Below are positions 54,289 to 63,251 of a DNA stretch of 64,000 bases, piece after piece. Position numbers and translations under genes: made by a program. Location of the stretch: positions 226,855 through 290,854 of the forward strand of contig NZ_JARDUA010000007.1 of the NCBI RefSeq assembly GCF_029360645.1. The letters are read 5' to 3'. How positions within the stretch are numbered: the stretch's first letter is position 1; each line of letters opens with the position of its first letter. The notes below the pieces were generated by a model. It ran no database searches. It was not told the origin of the DNA and saw only the letters and a program-made list of their open reading frames with translations. Origin of the DNA: Pontibacter litorisediminis (GTDB lineage: Bacteria > Bacteroidota > Bacteroidia > Cytophagales > Hymenobacteraceae).

Positions 54289-55774
54289 CAACAAGGAAAT
54301 AGCAAGGCCCCGCGTGGTCTTCCGCGCCGACGGCAACAGCCGGATCGGCCTGGGGCACGTGGTGCGCTCGCTGGCCCTGGCCCAGATGCTAGAGGGGGAG
54401 TTCTCCTGCGTGCTGGCCATCCAGGAGCCGGAGGAGTCGCTGCTAAAGCAACTGCGGGAGGTGTGCGGGGAAATTATCACGCTGGAGGAGCAAGAGGTGA
54501 CCGAGCAGGAGGCCAGGTACCTGTGCGAGCAAGTGCTGGAGCCGGCAGACATCGTCGTGCTCGACGGCTACAGGTTCGGCACGGCCTACCAGCATAGAAT
54601 AAAGAACAGGGGATGCGCCCTTGTCTGCATCGATGACATCCACGCCTACCCCTTCGTGGCCGACGCGGTGCTCAACATGGCGGGCGGCGTGGCGAAATCA
54701 AAGTATAAAACCGCCCCCTACACCAGGCTTTTGCTCGGGCCGGAGTACGCCCTGCTGCGCCCGCCCTTCTTAGAGGCTGCCCGGCAGGAGCGGGAATTGC
54801 CGAAGGATGGTCTGCGCCTGCTGCTGAACCTGGGCGGGGCAGATCCAGAGAACCATACCCTGCGCCTGGCAAAGGAGCTGGCAGAGAGTAAAAGCATACA
54901 TGCCGTTGAGATAGTGGTGGGCGGGGCTTACCGGCACCTCGAAGAGCTGCAAGCCTGGCTCAGGGGTAAGGAGCACATCACCCTGCACCAGAACCTGAGT
55001 GCCGGGGAAATGTGCCGGCTGATGCAGCGCTGCGCCCTGGCCGTGACCTCGGCCAGCGGGGTGGCTTACGAGTACGCCGCTGTGGGGGGCCTGCTTTACG
55101 TGCTGCAGACAGCCAGTAATCAGGCGGGGCTCTACCATTTCCTGACCTCTTCGGGCGTCGCCCGAAAGTATGGGGAGTTGCCAAATATAAACCTGGCAAG
55201 TATAGAGGAGGCTCTTGCACGGCAGGTGCAGGAGCAGCGCCGGTGCTTCGACGGCAGGAGCGACGAGCGGCTGCGGGAGGAGTTCGGTAAGCTCAGCCTA
55301 TCTGCCAGCCTTACTATTAGAAAGGCAAATGCCGAGGACCTGATGCTGGTCTACAACTGGAACAACGACCCGGAGGTGCGGCGCCAGTCCTTTAACCCCG
55401 AGCCGATACCGCTGGCTAACCACCAGGCCTGGTTTGGCGCGAGGCTCTCTGATGCCACCACACCTATTTATATTGCAGAGGCCAAAGGAGTGCCAGCAGC
55501 CCAGATCCGCTTTACCCTGCAGGGCAGCACAGCTACCATCGGCTACCTTATCGCACGGGAGTACCGTGGCAAGGGGCTTGGGCACGTAGTGCTGCTGAAA
55601 GGCGTTGAAAGGCTTAAGCACGATCACCCGGAAGCCACCTTGGTGGAGGGGCTGGTGCAGCGGGAGAATCCGGCCTCGGTCAGGGCCTTCGAGAAAGCGG
55701 GCTTTGCCTATGGGGCGCCTGACCCGGAGCACCCGGAGGCCCACCGCTTCGTGCTGGGGCTAAATAAAGTATAA
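54281..55774 (+). CDS. pseG/pseH: PseG-PseH fusion: UDP-sugar hydrolase plus GNAT acetyltransferase
   Basis: A 497-residue protein joining two steps that are usually separate genes. Residues about 10-340 are PseG (GT-B-like; FRADGNSRIGLGHVVRSLALAQML, LNLGGADPENHTL, SGVAYEYAAVGG), which removes UDP from UDP-2,4-diacetamido-2,4,6-trideoxy-L-altrose. Residues about 345-497 are a GNAT N-acetyltransferase like PseH (LTIRKANAEDLMLVYNWNNDPEVRRQSF, GYLIAREYRGKGLGH acetyl-CoA loop, PASVRAFEKAGF), which acetylates the 4-amino group in the step before. The start codon would be TTG at 54281, overlapping pseF by 8 bp; a GTG at 54314 is also possible. GC-rich like its neighbours. Confidence 0.92.
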   Translation: MPDNKEIARPRVVFRADGNSRIGLGHVVRSLALAQMLEGEFSCVLAIQEPEESLLKQLREVCGEIITLEEQEVTEQEARYLCEQVLEPADIVVLDGYRFGTAYQHRIKNRGCALVCIDDIHAYPFVADAVLNMAGGVAKSKYKTAPYTRLLLGPEYALLRPPFLEAARQERELPKDGLRLLLNLGGADPENHTLRLAKELAESKSIHAVEIVVGGAYRHLEELQAWLRGKEHITLHQNLSAGEMCRLMQRCALAVTSASGVAYEYAAVGGLLYVLQTASNQAGLYHFLTSSGVARKYGELPNINLASIEEALARQVQEQRRCFDGRSDERLREEFGKLSLSASLTIRKANAEDLMLVYNWNNDPEVRRQSFNPEPIPLANHQAWFGARLSDATTPIYIAEAKGVPAAQIRFTLQGSTATIGYLIAREYRGKGLGHVVLLKGVERLKHDHPEATLVEGLVQRENPASVRAFEKAGFAYGAPDPEHPEAHRFVLGLNKV

Positions 55775-55793
55775 ATACAAGAAAGAAAGCAAC

Positions 55794-56837
55794 ATGATCA
55801 ACGATATAAACATTGCCGGCCGCCTGGTCGGCCCAGGCCACAAACCCTTCATTATAGCCGAGATGTCGGGCAACCACAACCAGTCGCTGGAGCGGGCGCT
55901 CCAGATAGTGGACGCCGCTGCCGAGGCGGGGGCCGACGCCATCAAGCTGCAGACCTACACGGCCGATACCATGACCCTGCCCGGCGCCCTCACCATCGAA
56001 GACGAGGGCTCGCTGTGGAAGGGCCGCGAGCTCTACGACCTTTACAGAGAAGCCTACACCCCTTGGGAGTGGCACCAACCTATTTTTGAAAGGGCTCGGG
56101 AGCACGGAATGCTCGCCTTCTCCTCCCCCTTCGACGAGACGGCCGTGGACTTCCTGGAGGAGCTCGGGGCACCGGTTTACAAGATCGCCTCCTTCGAGAA
56201 CACCGATCACCCGCTGCTACGCCGGGTGGCCGCCACGGGCAAGCCCGTGATCATGAGCACCGGCGCGGCCACGGTGCAGGAAGTGGCCGAGGGCGTCGAG
56301 GTGCTGCGCGCGGCGGGCTGCCGGGAACTAATTCTGTTAAAATGCACCTCCACCTACCCGGCCACGCCGGAGAACACCAACCTTTTGACCATTCCGCACC
56401 TGCGCGAACTTTACGGGGTGCAGGTGGGCCTCTCGGACCATACCATGGGCGTAGGCGCGGCGGTGGCCGCCGTGGCCCTGGGCGCGACGGTTGTGGAGAA
56501 GCACTTCACGCTGCGCCGGGCCGACGGCGGGGTGGACTCCGCCTTCTCGCTGGAGCCCGAGGAGCTGCGGACGCTGGTCGTGGAGTCGGAAAGGGCCTGG
56601 CTGGCGCTGGGGCAGGTGCAGTACGGCGTGCAGCGGGCCGAGGAGAAGAGCCGCCTGTTCAAGCGCTCGGTGTACGCGGCCAAGGATATCAAGGCCGGGG
56701 AGCCGCTCACCAAGGAGAACATCCGCGTCATCCGCCCGGGGCTGGGCCTGGCGCCAAAGCACTACGACGCGCTGCTGGGCAAGCACGCGGCCAAAGACAT
56801 CAAGGCCGGCACGCCGCTCAACTGGGATTTGGTATAG
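55794..56837 (+). CDS. pseI: PseI: pseudaminic acid synthase
   Basis: A 347-residue NeuB-family aldolase that condenses the altrose intermediate with phosphoenolpyruvate. The TIM-barrel part (residues 1-270) has FIIAEMSGNHNQSLERALQIVDAAAEAGADAIKLQTY and LLKCTSTYPATPEN; the C-terminal SAF (antifreeze-like) domain spans about residues 280-347 (RSVYAAKDIKAGEPLTKENIRVIRPG). It completes the set pseB, C, F, G/H and I, so the pathway to CMP-pseudaminic acid is complete here. GC-rich. Confidence 0.96.
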   Translation: MINDINIAGRLVGPGHKPFIIAEMSGNHNQSLERALQIVDAAAEAGADAIKLQTYTADTMTLPGALTIEDEGSLWKGRELYDLYREAYTPWEWHQPIFERAREHGMLAFSSPFDETAVDFLEELGAPVYKIASFENTDHPLLRRVAATGKPVIMSTGAATVQEVAEGVEVLRAAGCRELILLKCTSTYPATPENTNLLTIPHLRELYGVQVGLSDHTMGVGAAVAAVALGATVVEKHFTLRRADGGVDSAFSLEPEELRTLVVESERAWLALGQVQYGVQRAEEKSRLFKRSVYAAKDIKAGEPLTKENIRVIRPGLGLAPKHYDALLGKHAAKDIKAGTPLNWDLV

Positions 56838-56940
56838 CGCATGCGAACTTTGTAGATAAGAATTGAAAAGTTTAATGAATTTGCTTGATAAGTATTTAAC
56901 AAAAGGAGCACGATTTGTATTCCTTCTTAAATAAATTGTA

Positions 56941-58377
56941 ATGACATTAAAGAAAGCCACCATTTCAAATATAAAGTGGTCTTTTATAGAGTCTATTAGC
57001 TTAAAGCTAGTAGGTTTTGTTTTAACTATTATTTTAGCTCGTCTGCTTACACCAGCAGACTTTGGTATACTGGCTGTTGTAAATGTATTTTATCTTTTAA
57101 CTAACTCTTTTATCGATGGGGGATTGAAGGATGCATTGATTCAGAAAAAGGATGCTACAGACATCGAATATTCATCTGTATTCTGGATAAACCTAGTCAT
57201 AGCAATCATAGTTTATATTGCTTTATTCTTGGCTGCCCCTTTAATAGAGAGTTTTTACAAATTTGAGAGCCTAGCGTATTATATAAGGGTTCAATCGATT
57301 TGTTTGATAATAGATTCCTTGGCTATTATACAAGTGGTTAAAAGTACTAAGGAGCTTAACCTAAAGAAAATTACGCAATCACGAATACCTGCAACGCTGA
57401 TAAGTTTTATAGTAGGTGTGAGCTTGGCATATTGGGGCTTCGGTATAATGTCATTGATAATTCAGCAAATTGTAGGGTCAATTTTATACTTTGCATTACT
57501 TTTTTATAGAGTGTCTTATATCCCAAGCTTTACATTAAAATTTGAGTCGCTGAAGCCTCTTTATGGTTTCGGGTTAAATCTGTTTTTTGCAGGTTATCTT
57601 AATAGAGTATATACCCAATCGATGAATTTAATTTATGCAAAATACTATAGTCCAGCCATTTTAGGACTCTACGGAAAATCGAGAAACCTACAACAATTAC
57701 CTTCAAATATTGTACTTGAAACCTTAGTTAAGGGAAGTTACCCGACAATGGTAAAGCTACAAGATGATGATAATAAAATAAAAAATTTTTATAGGAACAA
57801 TATACAAGTTGCAATATTGTTAATTACTGCTTTGTCCGTTTTTATGTTCTTCCAATCCAAGAGTATAATCTTTATACTATTAGGAGAAAAATGGTTAGAG
57901 ATGGAGATGATTTTAAAAGTCGTAGCAATAGGTGGAATAACAGTACCATTATCTAACCTAAACAAGAATGTATTAAAGGTTAAAGGAAAAGGCTTTCTTT
58001 TCTTAAAATTAGAGATTCTAAAGAAAATAATTAGCATTATAATAATAGTTAGCTTAATTAAATTTTCATTTATAACTCTAATAATGTGGATAACAGTATT
58101 TGAAGTGTTTTATTCTATTTTGGAAATGTACATATCAGGAATGCAGATAAAATATAGTCTTTTGGATCAGATAAAAGATATTCAATGGATTATGATATTT
58201 ATATTTATTGGTGGTGTTGGTGCTCAGATTTGCATTGAGAAGATGGCAATAACTAACCCTCTCGTTTCCGTAGCTACTTTTTCTTTACTAATCGCAGTAT
58301 TTTCAAGTCTATTATTTGCTACTTTTAATAAACTCGATGTCTTCAGGTTTATGTTAAAATCTTTTAGCCGTGAATAA
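56941..58377 (+). CDS. Wzx-like oligosaccharide flippase (MOP superfamily)
   Basis: A 478-residue polytopic membrane protein with about 12-14 hydrophobic segments. Motifs near the start, ILARLLTPADFGILAVVNVFYLLTNSFIDGGLKDALIQKK, are typical of Wzx/RfbX and TuaB-like flippases. It should move the lipid-linked repeat unit across the inner membrane. No Wzy polymerase or Wzz can be identified in the window. Strongly AT-rich, following the GC-rich pse block after a 103-bp AT-rich gap. Confidence 0.9.
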   Translation: MTLKKATISNIKWSFIESISLKLVGFVLTIILARLLTPADFGILAVVNVFYLLTNSFIDGGLKDALIQKKDATDIEYSSVFWINLVIAIIVYIALFLAAPLIESFYKFESLAYYIRVQSICLIIDSLAIIQVVKSTKELNLKKITQSRIPATLISFIVGVSLAYWGFGIMSLIIQQIVGSILYFALLFYRVSYIPSFTLKFESLKPLYGFGLNLFFAGYLNRVYTQSMNLIYAKYYSPAILGLYGKSRNLQQLPSNIVLETLVKGSYPTMVKLQDDDNKIKNFYRNNIQVAILLITALSVFMFFQSKSIIFILLGEKWLEMEMILKVVAIGGITVPLSNLNKNVLKVKGKGFLFLKLEILKKIISIIIIVSLIKFSFITLIMWITVFEVFYSILEMYISGMQIKYSLLDQIKDIQWIMIFIFIGGVGAQICIEKMAITNPLVSVATFSLLIAVFSSLLFATFNKLDVFRFMLKSFSRE

Positions 58378-58466
58378 TAGCTTTGTATGTACAATTAAAC
58401 AATTTGTGCGCTAGAGGGCATTAGTACAATAAAAAATTAAGCCTTTACTTTTCAACAATTACAAAT

Positions 58467-59576
58467 ATGGTACACGTAATCTTCGGAACAAGGCCAGAAC
58501 TTATAAAGATGGCCCCGGTAATTCATGAACTTGATAAAAGAGGAATTTCTTTTAAAATTGTAAGCACAGGGCAGCATAGGGAAATGCTAGCTCCATTGCT
58601 TAAATGGTTCGCTATTGAGCCTGATTATGATTTAGCTATAATGAAGAAAAATCAGAGTATTAATGGTATAATTCATAATTCCATATTAGAGCTAGAAAAA
58701 ATATTCTTAAAGGATAATCCTAACTTCGTGTTGGTGCAAGGAGATACGACAACAGCTTTTGTCGCTGCTTTGGCTGCATTTAATAATAAAATAAAGATCG
58801 GACATATTGAAGCTGGGTTGAGAACAAACAATATATATAATCCCTTTCCTGAAGAAGCTAACCGTAGGTTAATTTGCCAAATAGCGACTTTGCATTTTGC
58901 ACCAACACCAAACAGCTTCCAAAACCTACAACATGATGGAATAGATAGTGAGCAAATATATAATACGGGCAACACAGTTATTGATGCGCTGTATTATACT
59001 GTTGACAAGTTGTCAGGTCATAATTTTTTAGATACCTCGTTAATTGAAAAGATTTCTAAATACAATGAAAAGGTAATTACAATTACTGGGCATAGAAGAG
59101 AGAATATCGGTGAAGGTTTTGAAAATATATTCAATGCAATTAAGAAATCTGCGTTAAGATATAGTTCGTTCCTTTTTGTTTACCCCGTTCATTTAAATCC
59201 TTTAGTTAAGGAAGTAGCTAATAGAATATTAGGAGAGGTGGATAATATCCTTTTGATAGAACCATTAGATTATCCAGCATTTGTTCAATTAATGAAGCTT
59301 TCTCATTTTATGATTTCTGATTCAGGTGGGGTACAGGAAGAAGCCCCTAGTTTAGGAATACCTGTGTTGGTAACGCGCAAGACAACTGAGAGAATAGAAG
59401 CAGTAGAAGCAGGGACTGTTGAATTAGTGGGTGATAATGCTGAATATATTTATACAGCTATTTGTCAGCTGATGGATAATAAAGATAAATTTAAGAAAAT
59501 GTCTGCAGCAATAAATCCGTATGGTGATGGAACTGCTGCCAAAAAGATTATTGACGTTTTAGAGAGTTATGACTAA
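58467..59576 (+). CDS. wecB: UDP-N-acetylglucosamine 2-epimerase (non-hydrolysing)
   Basis: A 369-residue enzyme that interconverts UDP-GlcNAc and UDP-ManNAc, of normal length. Diagnostic motifs are IFGTRPELIKMAPVI, LVQGDTTTAFVAALAAF, GHIEAGLRT, PEEANRRL, TGHRRENIGEGF and SDSGGVQEEAPSLGIPVLV. It could supply ManNAc-type sugars. It is translationally coupled with the next gene by an 8-bp overlap. Confidence 0.95.
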   Translation: MVHVIFGTRPELIKMAPVIHELDKRGISFKIVSTGQHREMLAPLLKWFAIEPDYDLAIMKKNQSINGIIHNSILELEKIFLKDNPNFVLVQGDTTTAFVAALAAFNNKIKIGHIEAGLRTNNIYNPFPEEANRRLICQIATLHFAPTPNSFQNLQHDGIDSEQIYNTGNTVIDALYYTVDKLSGHNFLDTSLIEKISKYNEKVITITGHRRENIGEGFENIFNAIKKSALRYSSFLFVYPVHLNPLVKEVANRILGEVDNILLIEPLDYPAFVQLMKLSHFMISDSGGVQEEAPSLGIPVLVTRKTTERIEAVEAGTVELVGDNAEYIYTAICQLMDNKDKFKKMSAAINPYGDGTAAKKIIDVLESYD

Positions 59577-61074
59577 AAAAGTATATTTTGTTTTTGCACC
59601 TATTTTTCTTTATTGGCCAGTAGAGATAGTAAAAGAACTTAATGCTAGAAATGAATTTAAAGTCTTATCAGGCGGTTTTATTGGAGGTCCAAGGAGGTAT
59701 TTTAACATTTTAAAGGATGAATTAGGGGACTTGGGTGAGGAATTAGTCTATACTCATGAATTAGAAGAGCAATGGTTAAACAAACCTGTTAGTCATGAGA
59801 AGGTACAACTCTTTATTGACTTACTGGGGCATCAAATAATTAATGAGTTAGTAATTGCGGACAGACATATTGGCTACGGTTTCCTTACCGGTGGAGGTAT
59901 AGCTTCTTCAAAATTCCTTGATCAACTTAAGAAAGATAAAGAAGCTTACATTAAGTATACTATTGGTATGTTGGACTACTTATATGAGTTTCTAACATTA
60001 AAGAAACCTGATATTATATATAGTTATGCAGTAGCAGGAGCTTTTACTCTAGCAATTGCTGAATTGTCCAAGAAACTCGGAATCAAGTTTATTAAGTTGA
60101 CACATAGCCGAGTAAATGATAGGGTCATTATAGATACTGATCCTAGAGATAATATGGAAAGGGTAAAAGAAATTTATCAGAATTCTGCTGTTGCCTTATC
60201 TGAGGAGTCAATGCAATTTGCTAAAGAATACCTAATAAATTTTAGAAAGAAACAACACCAGCCTGACTATCAAGTCCTACAAAATAGTATCTATTTAAAT
60301 AAGACTAAGTTATCATATAAGGCGAAACTTTTTGCCAAAAGGGCTAAAGGAAACCTTGATAGGTCTAATGAATTTTTTCATACATCCTATTTGGGAAATG
60401 TTAGTTACGAAAGTAAAGTTGTTAAAGGAATCAAAAACTTCTGGACCAAAAAACCATTCTTTGAGAGACAAAGTTTGATAGATAAACCATTCTTTTTTTA
60501 TCCTTTACATGTAGATCCTGAGGCTTCTACTATGGTTATTTCCGCACATCAAACAAATCAGTTAGCGGTATTAGAAGCAATTGCAAAATCAAAGCCAATT
60601 AATCACATAGTAATTGTTAAAGAGCATGTTACGATGATTGGTCGTAGACCTGATGGCTTTTATGAAAAAATTAACAGTTTTCCTGGGGTTTATATGGTGA
60701 ATCCAACGGAACCTGCTCCACAGTTTATCCAGAGAGCTAAAGCTGTAATAACCTTGACAGGTACAGCAGGTTTTGAGGCTATACTGTTAGGAAAGCCGGC
60801 AATATTTCTGGGTAATTTTATATATAAGTTTTTAGGAGAAGGCTTCAAGTTAACTAACGATTTATCTAAATTGCCTGGAATTCTTACTAATCTGGATTGT
60901 ATTAAATGTGCTAAAGATGAGTCGCTGATAAGGCTATTAGCAGCTATTCATGAAGTTTCTTTTGCATTTGATGGTGGCTTAATCTGGTCGGGCGTTAGTA
61001 AGCAGCGTGTACAGGAAAACCCTCATGTAGTGAAAAAATTTGCCGATCAGTTTGAGCACTTTCTCATAAAATGA
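59569..61074 (+). CDS. Putative capsule-type glycosyltransferase (KpsS/KpsC-like, Capsule_synth fold)
   Basis: A 501-residue protein that I can assign only loosely. The C-terminal half (residues about 305-440) has FFYPLHVDPEASTMV, HIVIVKEHVTMIGRRPDGFYEKI and VITLTGTAGFEAILLGKPAIF, which resemble the capsule polysaccharide biosynthesis family that includes beta-Kdo transferases. The N-terminal half (residues 1-250) is unfamiliar. A role as transferase of an acidic sugar such as pseudaminic acid is tempting but is only inference from the cluster. It overlaps wecB by 8 bp and the next gene by 4 bp. Confidence 0.65.
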   Translation: MTKKVYFVFAPIFLYWPVEIVKELNARNEFKVLSGGFIGGPRRYFNILKDELGDLGEELVYTHELEEQWLNKPVSHEKVQLFIDLLGHQIINELVIADRHIGYGFLTGGGIASSKFLDQLKKDKEAYIKYTIGMLDYLYEFLTLKKPDIIYSYAVAGAFTLAIAELSKKLGIKFIKLTHSRVNDRVIIDTDPRDNMERVKEIYQNSAVALSEESMQFAKEYLINFRKKQHQPDYQVLQNSIYLNKTKLSYKAKLFAKRAKGNLDRSNEFFHTSYLGNVSYESKVVKGIKNFWTKKPFFERQSLIDKPFFFYPLHVDPEASTMVISAHQTNQLAVLEAIAKSKPINHIVIVKEHVTMIGRRPDGFYEKINSFPGVYMVNPTEPAPQFIQRAKAVITLTGTAGFEAILLGKPAIFLGNFIYKFLGEGFKLTNDLSKLPGILTNLDCIKCAKDESLIRLLAAIHEVSFAFDGGLIWSGVSKQRVQENPHVVKKFADQFEHFLIK

Positions 61075-62240
61075 CACAAAGGAAGATTTTATTTGTTGAA
61101 AGTGGAGTTCATGAGGGAGGATCTTTCAAAAGTTTAGAAAAGCATATTTCAGCCCTAGACAGAACACAAGTAGAGCCAGTTGTTGTATTTTTCAATGATA
61201 ATGGGTTAATAAAAAAATTACAGGACCAGGACATTAAGGTTTTTCTTGTTCATGATAATGTATTCTCAAAGGAAAGTAGTAAAATTTACCTTTTTGGGAA
61301 TGCATTTTTCATGAAAGGGCTACTCCGGTTTGGAGTAATTAAGTTTCTACAATTATTACATCATTCATCCATAACTTCTCTTGTAAAAATATGTGTCTCT
61401 GAAAGAATAGAATTTGTACATTTAAATACAGAGTTATTCAGAGACAGAATTGGTTTGCTTGTTGCTGCAAGGTTAAAGATTCCTGTTATAAGTCATCTCC
61501 GAAGCAAGTATCAGATCGGGAGTATTTTTTTCAGTAAAGAGTATATAAAATTTGCAAATAGAGTAGTTACGAAGTATGTAGCTGTTTCAAATGATACTGC
61601 AAATTTTTGGATAAATGAAGTAGGTGTTGATAAGAGCAAAACAAAGGTGTTATACGACTATTATGAGTCAGTAAATGTACCAGAATCAAGTGCTAGTAAG
61701 AAAGAAGACGGTAATTTAAATTTCGTTTGTGTAGCAAATCTAGTACCAGTTAAAGCGCATGACTTCTTATTAAAAAGCCTAGCTCCGACATTGAAAGCTA
61801 CGAAAGCTAATTTATTATTAGTTGGCAAAGGCGATACAAACTATACGGCAAAATTAAAAGATTTGGTTAATGAATTAGGTGTCAGCCATTCAGTAAAATT
61901 TTTGGGATTTAGAACTGACGTTCCCCAGATTTTAAGCAATGCTGATATTGTTTTTTTACTATCTAAAAGAGAGGGGCTGCCCAATATTTTAATTGAAGCA
62001 TTAGGTGCAGGGAAAATAGTAGTAGCCTCAAAGGTTGGTGGAATTCCAGAAATTATTCAAAATAACGAAACTGGGTTTCTCGTAACTTATGGCGATGAAA
62101 ACGAAGTAAGAAATATAGTCCAAAAGCTTATAAGAAGGGAAGTTGACCTAGAGATGATTGAAGAAAATGCACGGTCAAAAACCCGCAATATGTTTAGTAT
62201 TGATGAATATAAAAAAATAATTACCTCACTTTATGAGTAA
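61071..62240 (+). CDS. Glycosyltransferase family 4
   Basis: A 389-residue GT-B glycosyltransferase. The C-terminal domain carries NFVCVANLVPVKAHDFLLKSL, SHSVKFLGFRTDVPQILSNADI and the donor-binding KREGLPNILIEALGAGKIVVASKVGGIPEII with the E-x7-E type motif. The acceptor cannot be predicted. It starts inside the previous gene's stop (ATGA) and ends with an 8-bp overlap into the next gene. Confidence 0.92.
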   Translation: MTQRKILFVESGVHEGGSFKSLEKHISALDRTQVEPVVVFFNDNGLIKKLQDQDIKVFLVHDNVFSKESSKIYLFGNAFFMKGLLRFGVIKFLQLLHHSSITSLVKICVSERIEFVHLNTELFRDRIGLLVAARLKIPVISHLRSKYQIGSIFFSKEYIKFANRVVTKYVAVSNDTANFWINEVGVDKSKTKVLYDYYESVNVPESSASKKEDGNLNFVCVANLVPVKAHDFLLKSLAPTLKATKANLLLVGKGDTNYTAKLKDLVNELGVSHSVKFLGFRTDVPQILSNADIVFLLSKREGLPNILIEALGAGKIVVASKVGGIPEIIQNNETGFLVTYGDENEVRNIVQKLIRREVDLEMIEENARSKTRNMFSIDEYKKIITSLYE

Positions 62241-63087
62241 ACTTGTAAGTATTGTTCTTCCAACATATAATGGAGAAAAGTTTCTTAAACAATCTATAGA
62301 TAGTTGTCTGAACCAAACATATCAAAATATAGAATTGATAATTGTTAATGACTGCTCTAAAGACTCTTCTGAGGATATAATTAAAAGTTATAAAGATAAC
62401 CGAATACGATACTATAAGAATGAACAGAACTTAAAGCTCCCAGCTTCTCTGAATAGAGGATTTTCACTTGCGAAAGGGGAGTATTTTACATGGACTTCTG
62501 ATGATAACTATTATAAGAATAATGCTATTGATACTTTGGTTAGGGCTTTAGAACAATCAAAATCTGATTTAGTGTATGCAAACTATAGTACAATAGATAA
62601 TGATGATAATTTGACAGGTACACGTATTGTAGGGGAAAGGAGAAATATCTTACTAGATAATGTTGTTAAAGCTTGTTTTTTATACAAGAGCGAAATGCAT
62701 AACAAATTAGAGGGCTATAGAACAGACCTTTTTCTAGTAGAAGATTACGATTTTTGGATAAGAGCAGCTTTTAACAACTTTATATTTAAGCCTATTAAGG
62801 ACGAATTATATTTTTATCGTTTTCACCAAGGATCATTAACAGAGAGTAGAAGGAAGGAAATTGCACAGAGGCTTTTGCAACTCCTAAATGGCCACTTGCC
62901 TACCTTTATTAAGGAAGGAAAGCATGAGTTTGTTAATTATAAGGTTTATTTAAAATTAGCCAAACTGTTTGCATCCAATAACGATAAGTTAAGATCTAGA
63001 GAAAATCTAAAAGCCGCATTTGTCACCAATCCTATTTCAGTATTTAGGAGAGAGTTTATTAGAACCATAATTAAAAATATAAAATAA
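62233..63087 (+). CDS. Glycosyltransferase family 2
   Basis: A 284-residue GT-A glycosyltransferase with the standard opening SIVLPTYNGEKFLKQSIDSCLNQTYQNIELIIVNDCSKDSS and the metal-binding site region FTWTSDDNYY (DDN rather than the common DxD). EDYDFWIRAAFNN is the typical catalytic-base region. It is the last intact gene of the overlapping run 58467-63087; the following gene is broken. Confidence 0.92.
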   Translation: MSKLVSIVLPTYNGEKFLKQSIDSCLNQTYQNIELIIVNDCSKDSSEDIIKSYKDNRIRYYKNEQNLKLPASLNRGFSLAKGEYFTWTSDDNYYKNNAIDTLVRALEQSKSDLVYANYSTIDNDDNLTGTRIVGERRNILLDNVVKACFLYKSEMHNKLEGYRTDLFLVEDYDFWIRAAFNNFIFKPIKDELYFYRFHQGSLTESRRKEIAQRLLQLLNGHLPTFIKEGKHEFVNYKVYLKLAKLFASNNDKLRSRENLKAAFVTNPISVFRREFIRTIIKNIK

Positions 63088-63251
63088 GTTATTTTGCCAT
63101 TAAACTATTAACACAAATATATGTTGATGATTCATTTAGTTAATTTCTAAATAAAATATTTATGATTTCGATAATCTGAGTGGGTACTTATCATCCTCGT
63201 ATTTTCTAATATCTTTACGAAACAGCTTTAAGAATCTTTTTTATTAAACGA

